From NCBI RefSeq assembly GCF_016774335.1, contig NZ_JAETWA010000046.1:124001-188000 (forward strand): a stretch of DNA of 64,000 nucleotides. Reading direction: 5' to 3'. Position numbers and translations under genes: made by a program. The DNA comes from Luteimonas saliphila. Lineage in GTDB: Bacteria; Pseudomonadota; Gammaproteobacteria; Xanthomonadales; Xanthomonadaceae. Positions 18,821 through 27,068 of the stretch are shown one piece after another. Under the pieces are notes generated by a model, which saw only the letters and a program-made list of their open reading frames with translations, was not told where the DNA came from and made no database searches. Numbering within the stretch: the stretch's first letter is position 1; the number at the start of each line of letters is the position of its first letter.

Positions 18821-19406
18821 AGAAGCCAAGCTCTTTGAGCACGTCGAAGTATTTGTTGCATCCGCGGCATTGACCACACGGGACATCTGCCTTGTGGCAG
18901 CTGTGGGACCAGAGCAGGGCTGCACGGGGAATACCCGAGGCCTTTATTAGTTGAGCGGTCGTCATCTCGATGGCAGGCGCCTTGACCAACATCCCTCCCT
19001 CCTGATGCGAGAGCAGCCGGCTGATGTTGGTCACGAACTTGGCCGTGCCGTCCTTGTGCGCTACATCCGAGGCCACCGTACCGATCAACAGGCACTTCAC
19101 ATTAATTGCCATGGCGCGCATGGCCACCAGCGTGATCAGCAGCTGGTTGCGATACGGCCACCAATCCGTTGCCGGTGCTCGCTCATCGGCCTGCATGCCG
19201 GCCATGTCGCCTGAGCCGAATGGGCGAGCATCGATGGTGAGCACTTCATGCGGGATACGGAGCCGGGCACAGATGGCGGTGCTAGCTTCGATCTCGGCCT
19301 GCGCGGCCAGCTGACCATAGTTTACGGTGTAGGCCATATCTGGCTCGGCCCACCACGCGACCGCGTTTGAATCCATTCCTCCCGACAGCAGCAATGCTGT
19401 CTTCAT
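18801..19406 (-). CDS. QueC-like deazaguanine (7-cyano-7-deazaguanine synthase family) enzyme
   Basis: A 201-residue PP-loop ATPase: LLSGGMDSNAV is the adenylation loop, VNYGQ follows as in QueC, and SCHKADVPCGQCRGC carries the four zinc cysteines. QueC converts 7-carboxy-7-deazaguanine to preQ0 with ATP and ammonia. Defence-associated relatives (Cap9 of type IV CBASS) use the same chemistry to attach deazaguanine to a protein. No QueD, QueE or TGT gene is seen in the window, so the substrate must come from the host pathway. The ATG overlaps the upstream stop as ATGA. It is slightly shorter than housekeeping QueC (about 220-230), and the accessory context argues against a tRNA-queuosine role. 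Confidence 0.85.
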   Translation of the reverse strand: MKTALLLSGGMDSNAVAWWAEPDMAYTVNYGQLAAQAEIEASTAICARLRIPHEVLTIDARPFGSGDMAGMQADERAPATDWWPYRNQLLITLVAMRAMAINVKCLLIGTVASDVAHKDGTAKFVTNISRLLSHQEGGMLVKAPAIEMTTAQLIKASGIPRAALLWSHSCHKADVPCGQCRGCNKYFDVLKELGFYVDTAR

Positions 19407-20605
19407 AGCTTGGCCCCCACCCATGCAGTTTGGTAGATCGCGCTGACGAAATCGCTTCGGATGTAGCAGCCCGTGCCAACCATCATCTTGGACGCCTCTG
19501 CGCCTTCGGTCTCGGCATACACGATCACGGGCATGCCCATGCGTCTGGCATAACCGATCTCAAAAATGGTACCCGGATCCATGCCATCGCAGATGGCGAA
19601 CATCAGATCACAGTCAGCGATGCCATCCAGATCCTGCTGCACAACCTCGTTGGCGGGGCCCACGCCTACGTCGTGGTAGGGCGAGAAGACGGTCAATCCC
19701 ATGTTTCGCAGCACGTCTCGCGCCTGATCGACCATCCACAGCTGGCCGAGCGAGAAAAAGGGGCCGGCCAGATAAACACGGGGCGGCTTCACGCGTGACT
19801 TGAACCTGTCCGAGACCTCGACGGGGTCAGGGTGATAGCTGTCGAGCTGCCGCTGGTTCGGAAAGCCCCGATACTGGCAGTAGTAAGCCGTGGCCCGCGA
19901 GGCGCGGTCGGCCGCCTCGACGGGTTCTCGGCCTTCTTCCATCCACGCATAAGCGAAGTGGGCCACGAACTGATCGCCGGAACCGATCTTCCAGACAAAT
20001 GGCGTCTCATAGGCGGGCACCTGATGCGCAGCGCCGCTGTGCCAGACCAATGCACCTTGCGGCCCCATCTTGATGACCACGACCTCGGCTGCCTCGTGCT
20101 CCGCCAACTGCTGCGCCAGCTCGGCCGGCTCAACGTCGGGTTGGTCCAATAGCCTGGCGGCTTCATCGCGATTGAGCACCAAAGCCAGATGATCGGCAGT
20201 TGAGCCGTTCTGACCAAAGCGCTCAATGCCTTCTGCATTCTGTGGATCAAACACCGCATACGTAGCCTTCACGACGGCGGTGGCATCGAGCATGCCAAAC
20301 CGTATGATCTTTTCTGCTTCCAACTCAAGGTCTGCCAAATCCGCAATGCGGTGGATTACAGGACGTGCCAAGCCATGTAGGTAGAAGAAGGCCGGGCAGT
20401 GCGCAATGGCCGGCCCGGTAAGCTTGAGCTCATCAACCGCACTGAAGATCGCGCGGGCCTGATCGTCCAGGTGGCTGTGCAGGTGCACCCGGCCGCCCAG
20501 CTGGTGAATGGCCATCGCGGCACGGCCAGCCGAACCCACCACCTGATCCCAATCCGGACGCATGCAGCGCTCTCGGTAAACTCCGCCGACAATAGACAAC
20601 ATCAT
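19403..20605 (-). CDS. PfkB-family kinase fused to nucleoside 2-deoxyribosyltransferase
   Basis: A 400-residue two-domain enzyme. Residues 1-270 form a PfkB/ribokinase fold with the C-terminal signature WKIGSGDQFVAHFAYAW, where Asp211 is the likely catalytic base. Residues about 276-400 are a nucleoside 2-deoxyribosyltransferase: VYLAGPFFSLGQ, DLDGIADCDLMFAICDG and DPGTIFEIGYARRMG, with Glu349 as the probable nucleophile. The domains could move deoxyribose between bases and phosphorylate the resulting nucleoside, or hydrolyse nucleotides. It is in an operon with the QueC-like gene (ATGA overlap) and the small gene 20 bases upstream. The two adjacent ATG codons leave a one-residue start ambiguity. 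Confidence 0.85.
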   Translation of the reverse strand: MMLSIVGGVYRERCMRPDWDQVVGSAGRAAMAIHQLGGRVHLHSHLDDQARAIFSAVDELKLTGPAIAHCPAFFYLHGLARPVIHRIADLADLELEAEKIIRFGMLDATAVVKATYAVFDPQNAEGIERFGQNGSTADHLALVLNRDEAARLLDQPDVEPAELAQQLAEHEAAEVVVIKMGPQGALVWHSGAAHQVPAYETPFVWKIGSGDQFVAHFAYAWMEEGREPVEAADRASRATAYYCQYRGFPNQRQLDSYHPDPVEVSDRFKSRVKPPRVYLAGPFFSLGQLWMVDQARDVLRNMGLTVFSPYHDVGVGPANEVVQQDLDGIADCDLMFAICDGMDPGTIFEIGYARRMGMPVIVYAETEGAEASKMMVGTGCYIRSDFVSAIYQTAWVGAKL

Positions 20606-20625
20606 GCCCCGTCCTTGGTGAAGTC

Positions 20626-20955
20626 CTAGATGGCCTTGATACGAACTTGGACGTGGGCGTCGTTCTTGGTCAACACCGTAGCCTCATAGCGGGTGCCGCC
20701 TTCAATGCATTGCCGCAACTGCGTCGTCTGAGCAGACGCGATGCCACCTGCCTTGGCGCCATCGAACATCAGCGCAATGACGGACGTGCCGGCCTGCTGC
20801 TCCAGCTCGACCGAAAGCACGTCGCCGGGTCTGAGTTGCGTAATGACCTGCTCTTTAGGAGAGGCAATCGGCGTGTTGATAGTCAGCCGTTCGCAGGACA
20901 CGGGCGGATCATTTACGAGCCGATCGTTAAAGGGATCTTTATCGATACCGGACAT
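20626..20955 (-). CDS. Small beta-rich protein, HIRAN-like, first gene of the deazaguanine operon
   Basis: A 109-residue acidic/neutral protein with no signal peptide. From about residue 40 it alternates beta strands (LRPGDVLSVELE, SVIALMFDGAKAGGIAS, GTRYEATVLT, HVQVRIKAI). The small-barrel pattern reminds me of HIRAN domains, which bind DNA ends or modified termini in DNA-repair proteins. The match is weak and is inference. It is preceded by a strong GGGAGGTGGTGT Shine-Dalgarno and is the promoter-proximal gene of the operon. It might be the target or specificity factor of the QueC-like enzyme. Confidence 0.6.
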   Translation of the reverse strand: MSGIDKDPFNDRLVNDPPVSCERLTINTPIASPKEQVITQLRPGDVLSVELEQQAGTSVIALMFDGAKAGGIASAQTTQLRQCIEGGTRYEATVLTKNDAHVQVRIKAI

Positions 20956-21496
20956 ACACCACCTCCCTGGTTGGTCAGTTGGCTCAACCCGCCCTCGGGC
21001 GAGTCCACAGAGCGTACTCCAACCGGAAGTCCGCTGCTGACGGGCTTTGGGGACAGGTGCTGGCCTTAGGCAAGCTCAAATTGACCCCGGTGAGTCCTAA
21101 GGATTCGTAACCGTGATGCGGTGGGTAAGGTCAGCGCGGCCGCGGAATTTGGCCGCTCAGCGGACAGCTTGGTGAGGCGAATCACCCTCTCCAGCGCGCT
21201 CAATATCCTGGCGGCCAGAACTTCGCGCTGCCTGGACGGTACGGCCTTCAAGGGTGTGCGGAAAGAAAAATAGTCGCCGACTACGGGGGGGGCTTGGGGG
21301 CGCTTTTTTTTTTCGCCTACCGCTTCGGGACTGCGATGACCAGTTTGTCACGATGACGCGTTTAACCGCTATCGGATGGGGATCAGAGAACCGTAGGACT
21401 TCTCTGACTTCTTTTGAAGTGGCCGTGGAAGTGCGACGGAGAGCTGACGAACGCACCTTCTTGCGCTGTGGCTGCTGGCCCGAAGTGCTACATTTC
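20956..21496. other. Gene-free stretch, right edge of the accessory island
   Basis: No supported gene. The left part should hold the promoter of the - strand deazaguanine operon. Around 21284-21312 are runs of G and T (GGGGGGG, then a run of ten T) unusual for this genome. No tRNA or clear attachment repeat was found at this island edge. Confidence 0.5.
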
Positions 21497-21503
21497 ATGA
21501 AGA
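21487..21503. promoter_or_regulatory. Degenerate copy of the lasso-locus operator
   Basis: GCTACATTTCATGAAGA matches 13 of 17 bases of the perfect palindrome at 22429 and overlaps the start codon of the XRE gene at 21497. It suggests repression of that gene by the same type of regulator. Confidence 0.45.
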
Positions 21504-21898
21504 GTCTCCCACGACAGAGAGCACAAGGGCATGCTGTTGCGACTGATCAACAGAATTCTCCGCTCGTGCCGAAGGCTTCGCCCCGCGCCATCTTCTCCGC
21601 TCGGATCAAGCAGGCCCGCGCCCTGCGGGGCATCCGGAGCCAGCGTGCGCTGGGGGCCCTGATGGGCCTCACGAAGAAGCGGGGCAGCAGCCGCATCAAT
21701 CGTTACGAGACGCAGGCCAGCGGGGTGGACCTGGCGGGGCTCGCGCAGCTGGCGGACACCCTGAAGGTGCCAATGGCCTATCTGCTCGCGCAGGACGAGA
21801 CGACAGCTGACATCGTGCTGGCGCTTTCGCAACTCTCGGCCAGGGAGCGCAAGGCACTGGCCCGGCAGCTGAAAGAACAGATCGCTGCAAAGAAGTAA
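21497..21898 (+). CDS. XRE-family transcriptional regulator, paralogue of the neighbouring XRE gene
   Basis: A 133-residue protein: a helix-turn-helix (IKQARALRGIRSQRALGALMG..., then RINRYETQ) from about residue 40, then a C-terminal helix pair with MAYLLAQDE and LSARERKALARQLKEQ. The layout matches the convergent regulator at 21930 (LAYLLAD, PPAEQRKIASELKEK), so the two are probably duplicates. Start ATG 21497 chosen since the upstream codons are out of character; its Shine-Dalgarno is weak. Likely part of the lasso-peptide control circuit. Confidence 0.7.
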   Translation: MKSLPRQRAQGHAVATDQQNSPLVPKASPRAIFSARIKQARALRGIRSQRALGALMGLTKKRGSSRINRYETQASGVDLAGLAQLADTLKVPMAYLLAQDETTADIVLALSQLSARERKALARQLKEQIAAKK

Positions 21899-21929
21899 CA
21901 GCGGTGCGCTGGGCGCCCGCTCCCCAGGC

Positions 21930-22253
21930 TCACCGTTTCGCCTTCTCTTTCAGCTCGCTGGCGATCTTGCGCTGCTCAGCGGGCGGCATGCTCGCAACCG
22001 CGAGAATGACCTCCGCGAGCGCGTCGCTGTCTGCCAGCAGGTAGGCCAACGGCACGCCAAGCTCCTTGGCCAGCCGATCCGCAGTCGCGAAATCCGGCTC
22101 CGAGCTTCCCCGCTCGTATCTGGTGACTCTGCTGGACACGACGTCCTCCGACAGCCCGATCCTTCTGCCAAGCTCCCTCTGGGAGATGCCCAAGGCAAGG
22201 CGCGCCTTCCTGAGGCGTTTGGCGAACACGCTGCGGGGACTGAGAGGCGACAT
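21930..22253 (-). CDS. XRE-family transcriptional regulator of the lasso-peptide receptor operon
   Basis: A 107-residue repressor-like protein with a classic XRE helix-turn-helix (LRKARLALGISQRELGRRIG, followed by VTRYERGSSEP) and a short C-terminal helical tail. Start ATG (MSPLSPRS) is chosen; a TTG 10 codons upstream is the alternative. It is divergent from the TonB receptor gene. Two copies of GCTACANTAAATGTAGC lie in the 256-base divergent region, one before each gene, so it probably regulates itself and the receptor-isopeptidase operon. Confidence 0.75.
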   Translation of the reverse strand: MSPLSPRSVFAKRLRKARLALGISQRELGRRIGLSEDVVSSRVTRYERGSSEPDFATADRLAKELGVPLAYLLADSDALAEVILAVASMPPAEQRKIASELKEKAKR

Positions 22254-22313
22254 GAGTTGGCGATGCCGTTCCTGTGTCCCCAACAGGATGGCTTTGCTTG
22301 CCTCTGCCTGTAT

Positions 22314-22330
22314 GCTACAGTAAATGTAGC
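22314..22330. promoter_or_regulatory. Palindromic operator 1 of the lasso locus
   Basis: GCTACAGTAAATGTAGC, one base off a perfect 17-base palindrome, 61 bases upstream of the - strand XRE start. Same site as operator 2. Confidence 0.7.
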
Positions 22331-22428
22331 GGGTGCTGAGGGTCTTGCGCGGCTCCTAAGCTGACGAGGGGGCGCATCGCTAGTGCATCCCATGCCGGTA
22401 AAGCGGAGGGCTCGTTGCGACCTAAATC

Positions 22429-22445
22429 GCTACATTAAATGTAGC
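22429..22445. promoter_or_regulatory. Palindromic operator 2 of the lasso locus
   Basis: GCTACATTAAATGTAGC, a perfect palindrome around a central A/T, 64 bases upstream of the TonB receptor start. Two near-identical copies 115 bases apart between divergent genes suggest a shared repressor, probably an adjacent XRE protein. Confidence 0.75.
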
Positions 22446-22509
22446 AACAATAGGTGGGGCGCTTGCGAGAAGTTCGGGGAACAACAACCTGGGAAGCCAA
22501 GGAAACAGC

Positions 22510-24909
22510 ATGAAGACCAGCAGTCTTTATGGCGCGATGGGCGTCGCTTTGTTCGCGAGTGTCGGCGGCACCGCAGGATCCGCAGCGGCGCAGCAACCGG
22601 TTAAAGAGCAGCAAGCTAGTGCGGTAACGGAAGACGAGAGGAGCGCTGAGGCGTCTCAGCCATCAACGGCGATCGAACTTGAGCAGATCACCGTCACCGG
22701 CACCCGCATCCGCGGCGGCACCTCGCCCTCGCCGGTGATCACCATCGGCGCCGAGCACATCCGCGAGGAGGGCTTCACCGACCTGGGCGAGGTGATCCGC
22801 AGCGTGCCGCAGAACTTCGGTGGCGGACAGAATCCCGAGGTTCCCAGCGCGAACCTGCTCGGGGCAGGGCTGGCCAACCAGAACCTGACCGGAGGCTCCG
22901 GCCTGAACCTGCGGGGCCTGGGGCCGGACGCGTCGCTGACACTGCTCAACGGGCGTCGCCTGGCCTACGACGGGTTTTCCCAGGCCATCGATATCGGCGC
23001 GATCCCGGTGGAAGCGGTGGACCGGGTGGAGATCGTGGCCGATGGTGCGTCCGCCATCTACGGCTCCGATGCCGTGGGCGGGGTGGCCAATGTCATCCTG
23101 CGCCGTGGGCTCGAAGGGGTGGCGGTCGGTACACGCTACGGAACAGCCACCGGCGGCGGATTGACCACGCGCAGCCATACCGTCACTGCCGGTGCCTCCT
23201 GGAGTTCGGGCGGGTTGCTTGCGACCTACAAGGACGAAACCGTCGACCCGATCTACGCCGATGAGCGCAGCTACACCGCACCGCTTGCCGCGCCCCGGAC
23301 CATTTACTCGGCCAGCGACTTGCGGAGCAGCCTCGTCAGCGTGCACCAGCAGGCCGGCGAGTTCGCCGAGCTTCGCCTCGATGCGTTCAGGTCGACGCGC
23401 GGGCAGCACAACGAGTTCGTCCTCGCCGCGTTCGCCCCGTACTACCGCCTTGCGCCCGAGACCACGGTCGACTGGATCTCGCCCGGCATCGACCTCTTCC
23501 TGCCGCGGGACTGGACCCTGACCGTGGGCGGGGCGTGGGGCAGGAACGAAAGTGTTTCGTCGCAGTCCTTGATCGACCCTTCATCCGGAACGTCCACGCG
23601 CCTGTACAGCGAGTGCTATTGCAACGAGGGCCGGTCGTACGAGCTGGGCGTCGAAGGTCCGCTGTTTCATCTGCCCGGCGGCGAAGCGCGGCTGGCCGCG
23701 GGCGCTGGCCGCCGGACCAACCAGCTGCATGTGGACAACTATCTGGCGGACGTCAACGGACTTCCCAGCTACCAGGGCGCCGAGTCCAGCCGTTTCGCGT
23801 ATGCCGAGGTGCAGTTACCGTGGATGGAGAATGCGGCCGGCTCGGGCAATCCGCAGCGTCTCGTGACGACGCTTGCGGCCCGCAGCGAGGACTACGACAG
23901 CTTCGGACGGGTCACGACCCCGCAGGTCGGCGTGATCTACGGCCCGAGTCCGGACGTCACCCTGAAAGCCAGCTGGGGCAGGTCCTTCAAGGCGCCCACG
24001 CTCTATCAGGGCTACTACTACGTGACGGCGCTGCTGTATCCGGCGGCGGCACTCGGCGGCGCCGGCTATCCCCCTGATGCGACGGCCATCTATCTCGTCG
24101 GCGGTGACCGGAACCTGAGCCCGGAGCGGGCGCGGACATGGACGGCGTCCCTCGCCTTCCATCCCCAGGCGCTACCGGGGCTCGAGACGGAGCTGACCTG
24201 GTTCGACATCGACTACGAAGATCGCGTGGTACAGCCGTTCGCGAACGCGGCCCAAGGGCTCAGCAACCCGGTGTACGCACCATTCGTCGACTACGCGCCG
24301 TCCGCCGGCGAGCAGGCCGGGGCCATCGGAAGTGCGGGCTCGTTCCTCAACTACTCGGGCGCGACGTACGATCCCGACAACGTGGTCGCGATCCTGCGTG
24401 GGCGTTTCGTCAACGTGAGCCGCCAGCGCGTCGAAGGCCTGGATCTGTCGGCGTCCTACCGGATCGACGCGGGCGCGGGTCGCCTGACGCTGCGCGGTTC
24501 GGCGACCTGGCTGGACAGCACTCAGCAGCTCGCGCCGGGTCAGGCCGACACGCGGCTCGCCGGCACCCTGTACAACCCGGCAAAGGTCAATGGCCGGCTC
24601 GGGATAGTCTGGAACCGCGGCAACTTCACTGCGTCGACCTTCGCCAACTACACGAGCGGCGTCGATGACACGGTGAACGACGAGCAAGGGGCGTCGTTCA
24701 GTACGTTCGATGCGACGCTGCGCTATGCCATCGATCGGAACCAGACTCATTGGCCAGGGTTCGAGATCGCACTCTCCGCGCAGAACCTGTTCAACCGAGC
24801 CCCACCGCTGCACACGCCGGCGCCACAGGTCTATGCGTTGCCGTACGACCCAACCAACTACTCGGCAGTCGGCCGCTTCCTGGCACTGTCGGCGTCGCTG
24901 AGGTGGTGA
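22510..24909 (+). CDS. TonB-dependent receptor of the lasso-peptide locus
   Basis: A 799-residue outer-membrane receptor: signal peptide (about 30 residues, ends ...SAAAQQ), TonB-box-like IELEQITVTGTRIRG, a plug (VITIGAEHIREEGFTDLGEVIRS, then LNLRGLGPDASLTLLNGRRL and IPVEAVDRVEIVADGASAIYGSDAVGGVANVIL) and a barrel ending LALSASLRW. AAGGAAA lies before the ATG. The isopeptidase gene follows directly. Lasso clusters of proteobacteria with isopeptidases carry a dedicated receptor, thought to reimport the peptide for cleavage. This assignment rests on synteny. Confidence 0.9.
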   Translation: MKTSSLYGAMGVALFASVGGTAGSAAAQQPVKEQQASAVTEDERSAEASQPSTAIELEQITVTGTRIRGGTSPSPVITIGAEHIREEGFTDLGEVIRSVPQNFGGGQNPEVPSANLLGAGLANQNLTGGSGLNLRGLGPDASLTLLNGRRLAYDGFSQAIDIGAIPVEAVDRVEIVADGASAIYGSDAVGGVANVILRRGLEGVAVGTRYGTATGGGLTTRSHTVTAGASWSSGGLLATYKDETVDPIYADERSYTAPLAAPRTIYSASDLRSSLVSVHQQAGEFAELRLDAFRSTRGQHNEFVLAAFAPYYRLAPETTVDWISPGIDLFLPRDWTLTVGGAWGRNESVSSQSLIDPSSGTSTRLYSECYCNEGRSYELGVEGPLFHLPGGEARLAAGAGRRTNQLHVDNYLADVNGLPSYQGAESSRFAYAEVQLPWMENAAGSGNPQRLVTTLAARSEDYDSFGRVTTPQVGVIYGPSPDVTLKASWGRSFKAPTLYQGYYYVTALLYPAAALGGAGYPPDATAIYLVGGDRNLSPERARTWTASLAFHPQALPGLETELTWFDIDYEDRVVQPFANAAQGLSNPVYAPFVDYAPSAGEQAGAIGSAGSFLNYSGATYDPDNVVAILRGRFVNVSRQRVEGLDLSASYRIDAGAGRLTLRGSATWLDSTQQLAPGQADTRLAGTLYNPAKVNGRLGIVWNRGNFTASTFANYTSGVDDTVNDEQGASFSTFDATLRYAIDRNQTHWPGFEIALSAQNLFNRAPPLHTPAPQVYALPYDPTNYSAVGRFLALSASLRW

Positions 24910-24986
24910 GCGTGGAGCGTTCCACATCGCCGTGGGCATGGAAGCGGGCATCCGTCCGGGTTCTCGTAGCTCCCGTGTTGCGGGGA

Positions 24987-27050
24987 ATGAAGCTGTCGCT
25001 TGCCCTGGCCCTGACGGCGGTGGCCGTCGCGGGAACCCGCGATGCCGGGGCCATCCCGCCCCGTCGGCTTGTCGAGGTTGCCGACCTCAGCAGTCCGGTC
25101 ATCTCGCCGGATGGTCGACACGTTGCCTTCCGCGTCGAGCAGGCCAACATCGAACGCGACACGATCGTCACGACCTGGTACGTCCAGGAGGTGGACGGTG
25201 CGGCACCCCCATTGCGTGTGTCTGATGGGGGCTTCGCAATGCACGCCTTCCATGGGCTGTCTTCCCCCGAAGCGGCGGTCTGGTCTTCAGATGGGCGCTG
25301 GATCTACTACCGGGCCATGGTCGATGGCCGGATCGATGTCTGGCGCGCGGCGGCGGACGGCTCGGCCGCTGAAGCGGTAACGGGAAGTTCCGCGGACGTA
25401 CGGGATTTCTCCCTGGACGGGGATGGCCGCACGCTGCTCTACAGCGTGGGACCCACTCGGGAAGCAGTCGCTGCCGCGGAACGAGCCCAGTACGAGCAGG
25501 GCGTTCTCCTCGACAAGTCCGTCCCGATCGGACAACCGCTGTTCCGCTCGGGGTTCATCGAGGGGCGACCGGCGACGCAGCGTTACCGCGGTGGTAGGGA
25601 ACTCGAACGGGTAGGCCTGCTGGCCGACGTCAAAGATCGGTGGCTCGCACTCGACATGGCGACCGGACAGAAGCGCGAGCTTCTGTCTGCCGCCCGCCAG
25701 AAGGCCGCATCGGAGCCCGTGCCCGGGAAGGAGCGCGGGGCGTGGAAGTGGGCCGTCGATCGTCAGCGCGGCCGGACTGCGATGCTGGTTCGAAGCGGCG
25801 ATGGCCAGGGCCTGTACGTGCAGCCGCACTCCGAGCTGACGGTCCTGCTGGACCCGGAAGGGCGGAAGTCGATGACATGCCAGGCCGGCGAATGCCACAA
25901 CAAGCCGATCACCGACATCCAGTGGCGGCCCGGCGGCGACGAACTTCTGTTCACCGTGACGGACCGCGATGCGGGCTCGCGCCAGTCGATCTTCCGATGG
26001 AACGTCGAGACCGGCACGGTGGTTCCGGTCGTTCAGGCGAACGGGCTGGTCAATGGCGGACGTGACCCCCTGAGCGCCTGCGGTGTTTCGGCGCACGTGA
26101 TGGTTTGTGTGGCTGCGGAGGCGGACCGGCCGCCATACCTCGAGCGCATCGACATTGAGACCGGCGAGCGGCGGGCCCTGTTTGAGCCGAATGCCGCGCT
26201 GGCCATTGATATCGCGGCAACGACGCCCGCACGACGGCTTCGCTGGACCGATGGGAACGGTCAGGCATTCAGCGGCTACTTCTTCCCGGCGCGTCGTGGA
26301 AGCGGTGTCGCTCCTCCACTGTTCGTGAACTACTACCAGTGCTCCGGCTTCGTGCGCGGCGGCACAGGCGACGAGTGGCCGCTGGTGTCGCTGGCTGCGC
26401 AAGGCATCGCGGCACTCTGCATCAACTACGCCCCTCTGCCGCTCGACGCGGTGGACCGTTACAACCAGGGACTGTCGGCGGTCAGCAGCGCGATCGAGTT
26501 GCTGGCATCAGCGGGCGAGATCGATCGCTCGCGGGTGGGGATGGGCGGCCTCAGCCTGGGGGCGGAAGTCACGCTGTGGACCCTAGCCAACTCCGATCTG
26601 CTGACGGCGGCGTCGGTGAGCTCTCCGGCCCACACGCCGCTCACCTACGAACTGCGCCGCCTCTACGACGACACGTTCTTCCCTGCGCTGCGGACGTACT
26701 GGCAACTGCAGGCGCCAGATGCCACGCCGGAGCGCTGGCGAACGCTGTCGCCCGTATTCAACCTGGACAAGATGCAGGCACCGATCATCATGCAGCTCCC
26801 GGAACAGGAGTACCTGCAGGCGCTGGACTACGCGGTTCCGTTGATCGAGGCTGGATTCTCCGAACTCTACGTGTTCCCGGACGAAGCCCACTTCAAGTTC
26901 ATGCCGAAGCACAGGTTGGCGGTCTATCAACGGAACCTGGACTGGTTCAAGTTCTGGCTGCTGGACCAGGAAGACCCGGATAGATCACAGCGGGAGCAGT
27001 TCATGCGGTGGCGCCAGATGAAGGCGAAAAAAATCGCAGGCCTGCCATGA
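24987..27050 (+). CDS. Lasso-peptide isopeptidase (AtxE2-type, S9 prolyl-oligopeptidase family)
   Basis: About 687 residues: signal peptide MKLSLALALTAVAVAG..., an N-terminal beta-propeller with WD40-like Tol/Pol repeats (VISPDGRHVAF, AVWSSDGRWIYY, DFSLDGDGRTLLY) and a C-terminal alpha/beta hydrolase with nucleophile Ser in GGLSLGAEV and the His of DEAHFKF. AtxE2 enzymes linearise lasso peptides by hydrolysing the macrolactam isopeptide bond. The start is uncertain: GTG at 24912 (preceded by GAGGTGG) or GTG 24906, overlapping the receptor stop, would add an N-terminal extension; I chose the ATG that directly opens a signal peptide. It is convergent with the cyclase gene. Confidence 0.87.
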   Translation: MKLSLALALTAVAVAGTRDAGAIPPRRLVEVADLSSPVISPDGRHVAFRVEQANIERDTIVTTWYVQEVDGAAPPLRVSDGGFAMHAFHGLSSPEAAVWSSDGRWIYYRAMVDGRIDVWRAAADGSAAEAVTGSSADVRDFSLDGDGRTLLYSVGPTREAVAAAERAQYEQGVLLDKSVPIGQPLFRSGFIEGRPATQRYRGGRELERVGLLADVKDRWLALDMATGQKRELLSAARQKAASEPVPGKERGAWKWAVDRQRGRTAMLVRSGDGQGLYVQPHSELTVLLDPEGRKSMTCQAGECHNKPITDIQWRPGGDELLFTVTDRDAGSRQSIFRWNVETGTVVPVVQANGLVNGGRDPLSACGVSAHVMVCVAAEADRPPYLERIDIETGERRALFEPNAALAIDIAATTPARRLRWTDGNGQAFSGYFFPARRGSGVAPPLFVNYYQCSGFVRGGTGDEWPLVSLAAQGIAALCINYAPLPLDAVDRYNQGLSAVSSAIELLASAGEIDRSRVGMGGLSLGAEVTLWTLANSDLLTAASVSSPAHTPLTYELRRLYDDTFFPALRTYWQLQAPDATPERWRTLSPVFNLDKMQAPIIMQLPEQEYLQALDYAVPLIEAGFSELYVFPDEAHFKFMPKHRLAVYQRNLDWFKFWLLDQEDPDRSQREQFMRWRQMKAKKIAGLP

Positions 27051-27068
27051 CCCGGTCCCGGGTGGAGG

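Noticed and set aside
18801..19406. Housekeeping queuosine gene queC
   Set aside because: Embedded in an accessory operon with kinase/deoxyribosyltransferase and flavoenzyme genes and no QueD/QueE; the protein is also shorter than usual.
17363..20955. A complete type IV CBASS operon
   Set aside because: No CD-NTase, effector or TGT homologue is present in or next to the gene set.
11200..21250. Integrative element with attachment sites
   Set aside because: Composition and content suggest an acquired island, but I found no integrase, tRNA target or flanking direct repeats.
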